A stretch of 64,000 nt of DNA from Amniculibacterium aquaticum (GTDB taxonomy: Bacteria > Bacteroidota > Bacteroidia > Flavobacteriales > Weeksellaceae). Positions 9,286 through 18,926 of the stretch are shown here, piece after piece (within the stretch, counting starts at the first letter, position 1; each line of letters starts with the position of its first letter). The stretch is taken from positions 18,182 through 82,181 of the forward strand of contig NZ_REFA01000013.1 in assembly GCF_003852705.1 (NCBI RefSeq). The letters are read 5' to 3'. Under the pieces are notes generated by a model, which was given only the letters and a program-made list of their open reading frames with translations, was not told the origin of the DNA and made no database searches. A program made the translations under genes and the position numbers.

Positions 9286-9293
9286 TAATTTTG
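9286..9293 (+). promoter_or_regulatory. -7 element immediately before the SUI1 gene
   Basis: TAATTTTG ends only five bases before ATG 9299, so the transcript probably begins at or next to the start codon. Confidence 0.55.
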
Positions 9294-9298
9294 CCTCT

Positions 9299-9622
9299 AT
9301 GGATATTCGAGAACAACTAAAGAATTTATTTCCTGATCACGAAGAACAGGATTTTGAAATGCCTGAAGAAAAATTTGTACAAAAAGAACCTCTTGTTTGT
9401 AAATTTGAGAAGAAAGGCAGAAACGGAAAACCTGTAACCCTCATTGAAGGCTTTGAGGGAAGTGACGACGAATTGAAAAAAATTTCGAAAAAAATAAAAA
9501 CAACACTTGGGATTGGCGGTTCTGAAAAAGATGGGATTATTGTGATACAAGGGGATAATCGTGATAAAATCATGATTTTACTAAAAGATATGGGCTACAA
9601 AACCAAAAGAGTTGGCGGATAA
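9299..9622 (+). CDS. SUI1/YciH-type translation factor
   Basis: 107 residues. An N-terminal acidic, disordered arm of about 35 residues is followed by an eIF1/SUI1 fold with the typical GRNGKPVTLIEGFEG, KKIKTTLGIGGSEKDG and IVIQGDNRDKIMILLKDMGY segments. Bacterial YciH proteins resemble eIF1 and can affect start-site discrimination on the 30S subunit; their physiological role is not well fixed. The gene is monocistronic, with a promoter box right before it and a strong terminator 30 bases after it. Confidence 0.9.
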   Translation: MDIREQLKNLFPDHEEQDFEMPEEKFVQKEPLVCKFEKKGRNGKPVTLIEGFEGSDDELKKISKKIKTTLGIGGSEKDGIIVIQGDNRDKIMILLKDMGYKTKRVGG

Positions 9623-9651
9623 ATCGCAGTACAATTCGATAGAACAAATTC

Positions 9652-9685
9652 ATCCATTGAGAACAAACTCAATGGATTTTTTTTT
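9652..9685 (+). terminator. Terminator after the SUI1 gene
   Basis: Ten-base perfect arms (9652-9661 and 9668-9677), six-base loop, then eight to nine T. Confidence 0.9.
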
Positions 9686-9752
9686 GAGTAAAAATATTTC
9701 TTCATTTCATGAAATTTACAATAAAAATGTGCTTTATTTATATAGTTTTCAA

Positions 9753-9760
9753 TAATTTTG
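9753..9760 (+). promoter_or_regulatory. -7 element for the porin gene
   Basis: TAATTTTG, leaving a leader of about 40 bases before ATG 9807. Confidence 0.5.
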
Positions 9761-9806
9761 ATACGATGAATTTATTTTAACATCATTCACAGAAAAAAAA
9801 CTTGCC

Positions 9807-10985
9807 ATGAAACGAATACTCTATCTTCTATCTGCGGTTGTATTTTCTACTTTTTCAGCACAAGAGATCAAAACCGTTCAGGACAGCATCAACCCACAAA
9901 AACCTTTATTGAATCTTGAAAACCAAAAGTTTCTGAAGGACATTCATGTCTATTTGGATATGCGTTTGGGTTTCTTGAATCATTTTGAAAATGGAAGAAC
10001 GGATAATTTCACCGAATTCAGAAATTCCTTAGTCGCACTTGGAGTACAAGGAAAAATTCATGATAAGGTGAATTTCAGATTCAGATATCGTTTCAACAAA
10101 AATGGTGAAGTTCAATCCTTGGACATGTTGGACAAAGCTGTAGAATTGGCCTTTGTGGATGTTAAAATCCTACCCAAAACCAATCTTCAAGTGGGGAAAA
10201 TGTACGCCTATTTTGGTGGGTACGAATACGACTATAACCCCATCGACATCTTAGAGTACAACGATGCCATAAACCAATTGCTGAACTATGTGAGTGGCGT
10301 CGGAATAACCCAACAGATTTCTGAACAACACAAAATAGGTTTTCAGGCACTCAACTCCAGAACCATGAGGTACGCAGATCTGTACGAAGGAAATGTGTAC
10401 GACAATGTACAAGAACCCAAATGGCCTCTCGCCTTGGTCTTGAACTGGCAAGGAAAATTTTTTGACAACAAATTGGAAACCATCTACAGCATGAGTAATT
10501 TTCGTGTTGCAAAAGGACATGCCTCTACTTATGCATTTTCTCTTGGGCATAAATACCAAGTGGAAAATTTAAAAGTCATGTACGACTTCAACTACAGTCA
10601 TGAACAACTGGACACGAAGGGGATATTAACTGAAATGATAAAAGGTCCTAAAATTTCCGAAGATGCTACTTACATTGAAAATTGGTTTCGTGCAGAATAT
10701 CAAATTTCACCAAAAATCCAGACCCTACTCACATTGATGACCAGCAATACTTATGGTAAAAATGTGGTAAGCACTACCAGTGGAAACAACCATTTGAGAA
10801 CAAGTTATGGGATTGTACCGACGGTTTACTATCAACCTTTCAAAGATATTAAATTGAGGTTTTATTTGGCCTATATTGCTCGTATATACCGGTTTTCAGA
10901 CTATGCTAGAAACCAATTGGGCATATCCAATTATACTACCGGCGAAGTACAAGTTGGTCTTTCTACACCACTTTGGATATTTTAA
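9807..10985 (+). CDS. OprO/OprP-like outer-membrane porin
   Basis: 392 residues. A signal peptide (about residues 1-18, ending FSA) leads into alternating polar/aromatic strands typical of a 16-strand barrel, such as NFRFRYRFNKNGEV and LQVGKMYAYFGGYEYDYNP, and the chain ends in a hydrophobic strand with terminal Phe (STPLWIF), the usual outer-membrane assembly signal. The family includes phosphate- and polyphosphate-selective porins, but the anion specificity cannot be taken for granted here. No phosphate transport genes are nearby. It is a single-gene unit with its own -7 box. Confidence 0.8.
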   Translation: MKRILYLLSAVVFSTFSAQEIKTVQDSINPQKPLLNLENQKFLKDIHVYLDMRLGFLNHFENGRTDNFTEFRNSLVALGVQGKIHDKVNFRFRYRFNKNGEVQSLDMLDKAVELAFVDVKILPKTNLQVGKMYAYFGGYEYDYNPIDILEYNDAINQLLNYVSGVGITQQISEQHKIGFQALNSRTMRYADLYEGNVYDNVQEPKWPLALVLNWQGKFFDNKLETIYSMSNFRVAKGHASTYAFSLGHKYQVENLKVMYDFNYSHEQLDTKGILTEMIKGPKISEDATYIENWFRAEYQISPKIQTLLTLMTSNTYGKNVVSTTSGNNHLRTSYGIVPTVYYQPFKDIKLRFYLAYIARIYRFSDYARNQLGISNYTTGEVQVGLSTPLWIF

Positions 10986-11062
10986 AAAATGAATCGCTGT
11001 ACATTACAGAAGAAAAGGAAAGAGATTGATACAAGCCGTTATTTCCCTTAAAAATTGATACG

Positions 11063-11095
11063 AAAAAAGAGCCTTGCCAAGTAGCAAAGCTCTTT
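11063..11095 (-). terminator. Terminator after the alpha-2-macroglobulin gene
   Basis: Arms 11066-11077 and 11084-11095 pair with one mismatch; on the minus strand a run of six T follows. Confidence 0.75.
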
Positions 11096-11113
11096 GTTTT
11101 GAAACTTAAAAAA

Positions 11114-14100
11114 TTATTCAATTATCAGTTTTGTACCTTGGGTTCTGCTGTTCATTTGTGGGGCATAGTAGTTTTGCAAAGTTGTAATTCCGTTGCTGAA
11201 GACTCCAGAGACATTGGCTACCAAATCGTACTCGAAAACGAATTGGCCTTTTGGCAAATACTCAATAAAAAATTGGGTAGAAGCATCTTTTGTCACCTGA
11301 TAATACGCCAAATTATTTTTCCATTGGTATGCGGAAAGCACATCTACAGGCTCCAAACCGGCAGCTCTCATGTCTTTAAGCAGAACAAATTCCATTGGTC
11401 TATCTGCATTCAGGATCATACGAACTGTTATTTTGTCACCGATTTTTAATGGAGCGTTTTCTGTGATCTTCTGCAATTCTTCACCGTTTACCGTTTTCAC
11501 TTTTTTGTACAATTCTTTGGTTAGCGAAATGTAGTTTTCTGTAGATTTCACTTGGTTCAAATCTTCATAATATTGCCAAAACAAGCCCCCTTGCACAATT
11601 CCCGGACTGTCTTTTTTGATGCTGACAGTTGCCAAACTTTCATCCATCTTCTCCGAGTAAACCGATTGTTTTAGATATCCAGAACCTTTGGTTTGTGGAT
11701 GCATCTCTTTTCCACCCCAAAGAATTTCTGCTTTGTCCGAAGCATCTGCGGTCCAAGATTTTCCAGAATTCAGAATGGTAAAAATGACTTCTGCTGTACT
11801 TCTGCTGGTATCCCAATGCGAAACCTCTTTTTGGGTGATGAGCCAAATCTTCATTTCCTCTACGAATTTTTGATCGTTACCCAATTTCTCAAAAGCTTCC
11901 AAAGCACCTGCATGGTTGACCAATTGAGAATTGTACCAACCCCAATTGTCAATATTCGATTTCCAATATGCACCTTGGTTATCGCTTTCAACCGAAGTTT
12001 CTTTCAGGTAAGTCATCAGTTTTTTCGATAATTCTTTCAAGCCATAATCGTTGAACAAGAGTGCAGCTCTATGCAATCCGAAGAACGAAAAATCTTCAAT
12101 TTCAGCTTTTTTAGCTTTTTGAACGACTAAATTTTTCAAAAATTTACCATTTCCAGAAAGAGGATATTGGCTTTCCCAATAATTTCTGGTGTCCAAATAG
12201 TCCAGCGCAAAATTGGACCATGCATTTCCTTTGTTTACTTCAAAATAGCGATTCAACTCTTGATCAACAAATCGTATCAACCTGCCCACCATTTCATTTT
12301 GTTCCGTAGATTGATACTCATTTGGAGTATTTTTTAGCCAAGAATTTAATTTACCCAACTGTTTCAGAATATACAATGACGACGAATACGAACTTGGATA
12401 ACCCGCCATCCAAGAGAAACCACCGTCTGTATTTTGGAGTTTTTTCAGCTCGTCCCAATCTTGGTTAATGGAATTTCGCATGGTATTGGCATCAAAGAGT
12501 CTGGCTATTTTTTGCATTTGTCCTTCTTCATTCTTAGCGTCCAAAACCCAAGGAGTTTCCTCCAACAGAAGTTGTTTCAGTTCTTGATTTTTGCTCAGAT
12601 TAGAACCAAGTAAACCTTTGGATTGATAGTCCTCAAAAACGGATTTCAATTTTGGGTTTGTTCTAAAAATTTCCGCAGCCAATACATCTGCAAACCATTT
12701 GTTGAAGACGACATCTGCTGAGGTGTTGTTATCGTTTTTCAAACCGGGCAATGCGAAAATAACTTCCCAAATCGGATTGGTCGTTAGCTCCAACGAATTG
12801 GAAATGTTGGTTGCTGTGGTGGATTTGTTTTGGGCTAAATTTTCAAGCACAAAAGATTTGGTTTGACCTTCTTTTACGAAAACAGGGACGGCATCGGTTA
12901 CCATAATTCTATTGGGTAAAATGGGCACTGCTTTTTGTTCGCCATCGGAGAAATTTCCAGTCTTGGCAACGGTCTTGATGACGATAGCTTCGGCACCGTT
13001 CGGAACTTTTAGAGTCCAAGAAGCCATCGTACTTTCACCAGCCTTTACCGTGAATGATTTTTGAATGTCATTTAAATTGAATTTAGACGAAATATCTTCA
13101 TTAGAAAATGCATCCAAAATCTGAAGCTGAACCGTTCCGTTTAAATTTTCTTTAGACAGATTGTTCAGTTTTGATTTAAAGATCAACTCATCGCCTTCCC
13201 TTAAAAATCGAGGATAATTGGGAGTTACGGAAAATTCTTTCTGGGTAACTACGGTTTTTTCCAAAGTAGCGGCTTCTGCATTTTTGGTATGTGCCAAAAA
13301 CATGAGTTTCCAACGGGTAAGTGCTTCCGGTGAAGTAAATTCAAATGATACATTTCCATCTTTGTCAGTCAATAAATTTGGATAGAAAAATGCCGTTTCG
13401 CTAAGGTTTTCTCTTAGTTTTACTCCAGATAAATCTGCATTAAGATTTTTAAGTTTCGTTGCGGTTTTAGAATACCCCATTACAACTTCAGTAGCCGCAG
13501 TAGAACCAAAATTGGATGTTCCTCTTATCATCATATCTACCGAAGGAGCCGGACTACTTTCTGAATAGACCCTATTTTCCGATTTGTACTTCTTTCTGGC
13601 GTATATATAGTCATCCATCCATCTAAATTGGGGTTGGTAAATCTCTACAAACTTTATGTAAGGAATTCTTTTATAATAACTGAATCTATCTATATCCTGT
13701 TTGGAGTTTCTAAAATAATTGATGTACCTCTGTATTTTTTCATAGAGTGGGTTCCAAACGAAATCGTTGGAGGCAAACTGATCCAAAGATTGGTCGTACA
13801 TATTCGCCAAGACTTCGGCATTCACTTTTTCGTTTTTGTCGCCTGTAATTTTTATCGTCCATTTTTCTTTTTGTCCAGGCTCTAACTTGTCTCTAAAAGT
13901 GATGGTTTCTATATTCAATCCTTTCTTTTCGGATTTTATTTTAATATTTTTTGTTTGAGTTTGTACATCACCCAATGCGACCAACTGAAACTGAAAATCA
14001 AGATCCGAAATACTTTCGTCATTTGGAAGTTTGGTTTCATAAAGATAATACCCGTTGTTCAGTTTTACGGTTTCGTATTTGGTATTTCCATCGCCATTTT

Positions 14101-16927
14101 GTGTATAAATATGTACCAAAGCATCCTTCACACCAGAATAAATATAAAATTTAGCTTTATCGTTTCTGTTGTATTCGTTTTTTTCTTCGACAACTTTTAG
14201 AAATGGAAGTTTGGAACTCAAAGATTTTTTGTCGAAAACCTCAAATTTTTGTGATGTTATTATGGTGTCTTTACCTTCTACATTATAGACTTCCAGTTTG
14301 TAATTTCCCACTTCCAGTTTGTCCATGATTTGGTAAATACCGCCCTCTACAGGTTGCATTTTTTGGTCAAAAATCACTTTTTCTACCTTATCTTTTTTCT
14401 CTTCATTCGAAAAATAATCGTGTGGAAACTTTAGATTAAAATCGGTTTCAGACATCATCGGATCGTTCTGAATCTCATTTTCAAAATTACTTCTATACAG
14501 CTTTTTAGGACTTATGAGTTTAGACAATTTTACGGTGAAAGGTTTTTTAATGATCTGGTTGTTGTAATTTTTCGCTTCAACTTTTACAGAAATATTTTCA
14601 TCTGAAAAATAATTGAATTTAACATCCGAAAGAGATAGATGGTGCGATACCGAAGAAACCAAAATCGATTTTTCGGTCGATTGACTTTCTCCGTTGATGT
14701 CGGCAACCGAAGCTTTTATTTTATAATTATCCACTTGTATCCCATCCAGATTTTCATCTTTTTTCAAGTCTAATGCTACGGTAAACTCTCCTTTTTCATT
14801 GGTTTTTGTTGAACCTAAAATGGAATTATCGTTATCTGTATTTTCATGATACCAGTTAAAATACTTCCAACGAATATTTCTTTTTATAATTTCATAATTT
14901 ACCGTTGCATTGGCAATGGGAATTCCGGAAAAAGAAACGGCTTTTCCTTTCAGCTCAATCGTTTTACCGTATTGATATTCCTCTTTAATATTGGAAAATT
15001 CTACTTCGAAATTGGGTCTTTTGAATTCTTCAACTCTAAAATACACCAACGATTCATTGTCGATTCTTAGGGAAAAAATACCGTTCACTTTATTTTTTGG
15101 CAATACAAAATTCCCCTGAAAAGACCCAAAACTGTTTGTTGTAAAGTTTTGTGAATCCACTTCTTGTCCATTAGAATCAAGCAATTTCAGCACCACCTTT
15201 CGGTTATTTTCTACAGACTCTTTTTTGTTGAGCAATTGAGTTGCAATCCCTTTGAAATAAAGCGTTTGACCGGGTCTGTAGATGGCTCTATCCAAAAACA
15301 TTTGTATTTTCTTTTGATCGGGGTTATCAAAATTATGATGTACTTTAACCTGTTGTTCAAATTTTACAAGAGAATAATCGTCTGTTAGCTTATTTTTCAC
15401 AAGGCAAGTAGCATTATACATTACCGAATTTGCAGCCGAAAAACTACCGTCTGTTTTGGTTATTAAATCAGTTTGTTTTAGTTCTTTATCATCCAACTGA
15501 AATAAAGAAATCGGTGTATTTGCAAACGGTTTTCCATCGTAATTGTCAACCAATTTCCAAGTATTTTGTACATTTGGCGAATAGCTTATTTGCTGAAAAA
15601 TAACAGCCGTATTCGTTACTATAAAATAAAAATTGTCTATAGATTTACCTTCCACTTCGTACTCTGCGACATACAATCCGGAGGGCAAAACCCCAACATC
15701 CAAAGCCGTAGATTTCTTTTTATAATCTTGAGTTGGCAACAAATTAAAAGTTTGAGTTTTTACAAGAGATTTTTTTAATGTTTTAAAAATATCATTTTGC
15801 CAAGCATTCTGAATGTATTTTAGGATAACAGCTTCATTGCCTTTAACCGAATATATTTTCAACTGAAAACGATCCAAATTAGTATAAGTTGCAACCATTT
15901 GTATGGGTCTATTCGCCAAGGTCGTTTTTTCATACTTCACAACGAGATTCGGCTGTACAATTTGATTTTTATAAAAGCGAAGTTCAATTAAAAAAGGTGA
16001 CTTAGGATGGTCTTTTTCGGCTTTTGCAATCCAAGACATGGCATCTGTAAATTGTTCTTTGGACATTAACAAAACAACAATTTCTTTAGCGATATACACT
16101 TTGTAATCCCCTTCTGTAGGCGATTGATAAAGAGAAGTAAGTTGTTCTATTTTGTTTTTACATGAACCATTAGCACAATCGTTTTTTATTTTTTGAAGCT
16201 GAAAATAGAGTTTGGCATTTCCCGTATTTTCTGCTATCAAATCGTTTTCGATGGTCGTGATTTGGGTCTGATTTTCTTTTCTTTCCAATGGCGTAAAAAG
16301 CTCATTGCTCTTCAAAAAATTTATATAATTTTTCCCAAAATATTCCAATAACGACGGGAAATACTCTAAATGTTCCGCCTTATCGAAAATTGAGCGGTAA
16401 GGCATCAGTTTGACATTCTTTAACGATGCTTTATTGCGGTACAGTTCTGCATAATTTTTTTGTAAATACAATTTAAAATCCAACTCAGACCAAGTTTCAA
16501 TCTTTGTGAGATCCTGAGAGTTGATGTTGGTTCTGTTGTTAATTTTCCAAGAATTTTGTTCATAATAATCCGCAATGAATTCATGTTTCAGTATTTCAAA
16601 AACCCAACGATCGTTCCCGTTTGTGTTTTTTTCTAAGGATAAAATTTTACCAAAAAAAACGGAAGCTTCGTTATTTTTCTCATCGTTATTCGTATTTTTT
16701 AAAATGGAAAATTCGGCTTTTAACGATTTGATGATTTCTAAGGCATTTTCCTCTTTGACGGCTTGTTTTTGAAGCTCTAAAACCTTTGGCAACAACGATT
16801 TGTACTGCCCAGAATTGCTAAGTTTATCGATCTCTTTCCATTGTTTTTGATAAAAATCTTGTGATTTCATATATCCAGAATTACAGAATATTAAAGTGAA
16901 AATTAAGAGTTGAAGGAATCTATTCAT
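11114..16927 (-). CDS. Large alpha-2-macroglobulin family protein (MG2 and TED-like domains)
   Basis: 1937 residues with a signal peptide (about 1-22). The first roughly 500 residues are helical and TPR-like, followed by macroglobulin beta domains. An MG2-type segment has FLDRAIYRPGQTLYFKG (about 551-567), the A2M core has AFFYPNLLTDKDGNVSFEFT (about 1183-1202) with PEALTRWKL, and the C-terminal alpha-toroid has DGGFSWMAGYPSSYSS (about 1500). Bacterial alpha-2-macroglobulins trap attacking proteases in the periplasm or at the surface. Unlike enterobacterial type A forms no CxEQ thioester motif is seen in the toroid, so covalent trapping is doubtful. There is no pbpC next to it, as is usual for the large Bacteroidetes form. 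Monocistronic. Confidence 0.9.
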   Translation of the reverse strand: MNRFLQLLIFTLIFCNSGYMKSQDFYQKQWKEIDKLSNSGQYKSLLPKVLELQKQAVKEENALEIIKSLKAEFSILKNTNNDEKNNEASVFFGKILSLEKNTNGNDRWVFEILKHEFIADYYEQNSWKINNRTNINSQDLTKIETWSELDFKLYLQKNYAELYRNKASLKNVKLMPYRSIFDKAEHLEYFPSLLEYFGKNYINFLKSNELFTPLERKENQTQITTIENDLIAENTGNAKLYFQLQKIKNDCANGSCKNKIEQLTSLYQSPTEGDYKVYIAKEIVVLLMSKEQFTDAMSWIAKAEKDHPKSPFLIELRFYKNQIVQPNLVVKYEKTTLANRPIQMVATYTNLDRFQLKIYSVKGNEAVILKYIQNAWQNDIFKTLKKSLVKTQTFNLLPTQDYKKKSTALDVGVLPSGLYVAEYEVEGKSIDNFYFIVTNTAVIFQQISYSPNVQNTWKLVDNYDGKPFANTPISLFQLDDKELKQTDLITKTDGSFSAANSVMYNATCLVKNKLTDDYSLVKFEQQVKVHHNFDNPDQKKIQMFLDRAIYRPGQTLYFKGIATQLLNKKESVENNRKVVLKLLDSNGQEVDSQNFTTNSFGSFQGNFVLPKNKVNGIFSLRIDNESLVYFRVEEFKRPNFEVEFSNIKEEYQYGKTIELKGKAVSFSGIPIANATVNYEIIKRNIRWKYFNWYHENTDNDNSILGSTKTNEKGEFTVALDLKKDENLDGIQVDNYKIKASVADINGESQSTEKSILVSSVSHHLSLSDVKFNYFSDENISVKVEAKNYNNQIIKKPFTVKLSKLISPKKLYRSNFENEIQNDPMMSETDFNLKFPHDYFSNEEKKDKVEKVIFDQKMQPVEGGIYQIMDKLEVGNYKLEVYNVEGKDTIITSQKFEVFDKKSLSSKLPFLKVVEEKNEYNRNDKAKFYIYSGVKDALVHIYTQNGDGNTKYETVKLNNGYYLYETKLPNDESISDLDFQFQLVALGDVQTQTKNIKIKSEKKGLNIETITFRDKLEPGQKEKWTIKITGDKNEKVNAEVLANMYDQSLDQFASNDFVWNPLYEKIQRYINYFRNSKQDIDRFSYYKRIPYIKFVEIYQPQFRWMDDYIYARKKYKSENRVYSESSPAPSVDMMIRGTSNFGSTAATEVVMGYSKTATKLKNLNADLSGVKLRENLSETAFFYPNLLTDKDGNVSFEFTSPEALTRWKLMFLAHTKNAEAATLEKTVVTQKEFSVTPNYPRFLREGDELIFKSKLNNLSKENLNGTVQLQILDAFSNEDISSKFNLNDIQKSFTVKAGESTMASWTLKVPNGAEAIVIKTVAKTGNFSDGEQKAVPILPNRIMVTDAVPVFVKEGQTKSFVLENLAQNKSTTATNISNSLELTTNPIWEVIFALPGLKNDNNTSADVVFNKWFADVLAAEIFRTNPKLKSVFEDYQSKGLLGSNLSKNQELKQLLLEETPWVLDAKNEEGQMQKIARLFDANTMRNSINQDWDELKKLQNTDGGFSWMAGYPSSYSSSLYILKQLGKLNSWLKNTPNEYQSTEQNEMVGRLIRFVDQELNRYFEVNKGNAWSNFALDYLDTRNYWESQYPLSGNGKFLKNLVVQKAKKAEIEDFSFFGLHRAALLFNDYGLKELSKKLMTYLKETSVESDNQGAYWKSNIDNWGWYNSQLVNHAGALEAFEKLGNDQKFVEEMKIWLITQKEVSHWDTSRSTAEVIFTILNSGKSWTADASDKAEILWGGKEMHPQTKGSGYLKQSVYSEKMDESLATVSIKKDSPGIVQGGLFWQYYEDLNQVKSTENYISLTKELYKKVKTVNGEELQKITENAPLKIGDKITVRMILNADRPMEFVLLKDMRAAGLEPVDVLSAYQWKNNLAYYQVTKDASTQFFIEYLPKGQFVFEYDLVANVSGVFSNGITTLQNYYAPQMNSRTQGTKLIIE

Positions 16928-16970
16928 AAGTTGTATTTTTTTTTTTTATAGAAACTCAGTACGAGTTGAG

Positions 16971-16978
16971 TATCTTTG
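16971..16978 (+). promoter_or_regulatory. -7 element for the UbiA-like/recF pair
   Basis: TATCTTTG ends five bases before ATG 16984; transcription is expected to start about at the start codon. Confidence 0.55.
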
Positions 16979-16983
16979 TGAAA

Positions 16984-17739
16984 ATGGATTTTTTAAAATT
17001 ACTAAAAAAATATGTTATTGACAGCCAAATATATGTTTCGCTGATGGGGACATTTTTGGCAACATTTTTTATGCTTGAGCAAAACACATTCCGTTTTCCA
17101 ACATTTTTTCTGATTTTTCTAACTTATTTTGGCGGATACACCTATACCAAATTTCAAAATTCAAAAAAAATGAAACTTTCTTTGGTGATATGTGCAGTTG
17201 CCGGCATTTTCTGTTCGCTTCTGATCATCCAGAATCACAACATTGAAAGATTATACAAATGGCTGATTATCTGCTTACTGGGTCTGTTATACAACAGTTT
17301 TTTTCTCAATTTTAACATCCGAAAAATTCCACTGCTCAAGATATTTTATGTTGGATTTATTTGGGGCTTAATGAATGCGTGGCTCAGTTTCCCGTATTTT
17401 AGTTGGGGCATATTTTTCATCTCTTTCATTTATATTACGGCATTGGTTCTCCCCTTTGATATTCGGGATATGAAAAGAGAAAATGTGATGATCTTCCCCA
17501 ACCTGATTGGTATAAAGAAAACCAAAATTTTGGCTGCAGCAATGATCATTTCCTCCGTAATAATTTCAAATGCTATACTACAACCTGATTTTAGTTTGGC
17601 TTTTCTATTGGCGTCGGTACCTACATTAATACTCATTTATTTTTCAGAAAATTCAAGACCGGACTGGTACTTTTCTTTCTTGGTCGAATCTTGTTCGGCA
17701 TTGCCGTTTTTGTTTTTAATTTTATTGAAGTATTTTTGA
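16984..17739 (+). CDS. UbiA-like multispanning membrane protein
   Basis: 251 residues, seven to eight membrane helices. It keeps the second aspartate motif of UbiA prenyltransferases as LPFDIRDMKRE (about residues 157-167), but where the first NDxxD motif should be it has GGYTYTKFQNSKK, with no acidic residues. Catalysis as a prenyltransferase is therefore uncertain. The ATG at 16984 is chosen over a TTG at 16966 because the promoter box lies between them. Only three bases separate it from recF, so the two are almost certainly cotranscribed; no functional link between them is known to me. Confidence 0.75.
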   Translation: MDFLKLLKKYVIDSQIYVSLMGTFLATFFMLEQNTFRFPTFFLIFLTYFGGYTYTKFQNSKKMKLSLVICAVAGIFCSLLIIQNHNIERLYKWLIICLLGLLYNSFFLNFNIRKIPLLKIFYVGFIWGLMNAWLSFPYFSWGIFFISFIYITALVLPFDIRDMKRENVMIFPNLIGIKKTKILAAAMIISSVIISNAILQPDFSLAFLLASVPTLILIYFSENSRPDWYFSFLVESCSALPFLFLILLKYF

Positions 17740-17742
17740 GGC

Positions 17743-18822
17743 ATGATTGTTCAGAATTTATCCCTTATCCAATTCAAAAACCACAGCGAAAAACAATTTT
17801 CTTTCTCAGCAAAAATCAATTGTTTTGTAGGAAATAACGGTGTTGGAAAAACCAACATCCTGGATGCCTTGTTTTATACTGCGATGGGCAAGAGTTTTTT
17901 GGGAAATTCGGATGTTCTAAACATCAAAAACAATGAAGATTTTTTCAGCATAGAAAGCAACATTCAGAACGATGATAAAATCGACAATCTGAAGGTTTTA
18001 TATGCAAAAGAAGCTAAAAAAATCATTAAAAAAAACGATAAAACCTACGATAGAATAGCCGATCACATCGGATATTTGCCTTGTGTAACCATTTCTCCTT
18101 ACGATGCCAACCTGATTTCGGACTCCGGAGAAAGCCGTAGGAAATTTCTGGATGCCATGATCTCCCAAACCGATCACGACTATCTTTACAGCCTGATCCA
18201 GTACCAAAAAACCATTATACAACGGAATGCACTTCTCAAATATTTTGCTAAAAACAGAACATTCGATAGAGATTCTTTGGAAATCTACGACGAACCGATC
18301 ACCAAATACGGAACGGTAATTTTCGAGAAAAGATCCGAGTTTATAGAACAACTCAGTCCTATTGTTCGACTTTTTTACGAAACCATTTCTGGTGCTAAAG
18401 AAACGGTTGAGGTGCACTACGAATCGCCACTTCAAAAAGGAGATTTCAGCCTTATTCTTCAAGAAAATTTGGAGAAAGACCGTCAACTTACTTACACCTC
18501 CAAAGGCGTACACAAAGACGATTTGCTATTTTTAATGAACGGTGAACTCATCAAAAAAATGGGTTCGCAGGGACAACAAAAATCCTTTCTTATTGCGCTA
18601 AAATTGGCACAACTGAATAGGTTAAAACAACTCACCGGTAAAAACCCCATCCTCCTTCTTGACGATATTTTTGATAAACTGGACGACCTTCGTGTTTCTC
18701 AACTCATCTCTTTGATTAATCACGAAAAATTTGGTCAGATGTTCATCACCGATACCCATAAAGAACGAACAGAAATCATTGTAAAACAAATCGATAACAA
18801 CGCCAAAATTTTTGAGATTTAA
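17743..18822 (+). CDS. recF: DNA replication and repair protein RecF
   Basis: 359 residues, the normal length. RecF is an SMC/Rad50-like ATPase that, with RecO and RecR, loads RecA at single-strand gaps. Walker A is NNGVGKTNILDALFY (about residues 30-44), the ABC-type signature is GSQGQQKSFLIALKLAQL (about 267-284), and Walker B is ILLLDDIFDKLD (about 302-313), with the D-loop Asp. It is the second gene of a pair with a UbiA-like membrane protein. No dnaA or dnaN is adjacent, so this is not the origin-linked arrangement of proteobacteria. Confidence 0.97.
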   Translation: MIVQNLSLIQFKNHSEKQFSFSAKINCFVGNNGVGKTNILDALFYTAMGKSFLGNSDVLNIKNNEDFFSIESNIQNDDKIDNLKVLYAKEAKKIIKKNDKTYDRIADHIGYLPCVTISPYDANLISDSGESRRKFLDAMISQTDHDYLYSLIQYQKTIIQRNALLKYFAKNRTFDRDSLEIYDEPITKYGTVIFEKRSEFIEQLSPIVRLFYETISGAKETVEVHYESPLQKGDFSLILQENLEKDRQLTYTSKGVHKDDLLFLMNGELIKKMGSQGQQKSFLIALKLAQLNRLKQLTGKNPILLLDDIFDKLDDLRVSQLISLINHEKFGQMFITDTHKERTEIIVKQIDNNAKIFEI

Positions 18823-18901
18823 TTTCAATTTCATTCATTAACCATTTCCCCCTCTTTTTCCTTCTGTAACAAACATCACTGTAAAATAGATTTTGTCAAT
18901 A

Positions 18902-18909
18902 TAATTTTG
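18902..18909 (+). promoter_or_regulatory. -7 element for the RND efflux operon
   Basis: TAATTTTG, 17 bases before ATG 18927. Confidence 0.5.
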
Positions 18910-18926
18910 CCATCAAATTAGACAAA

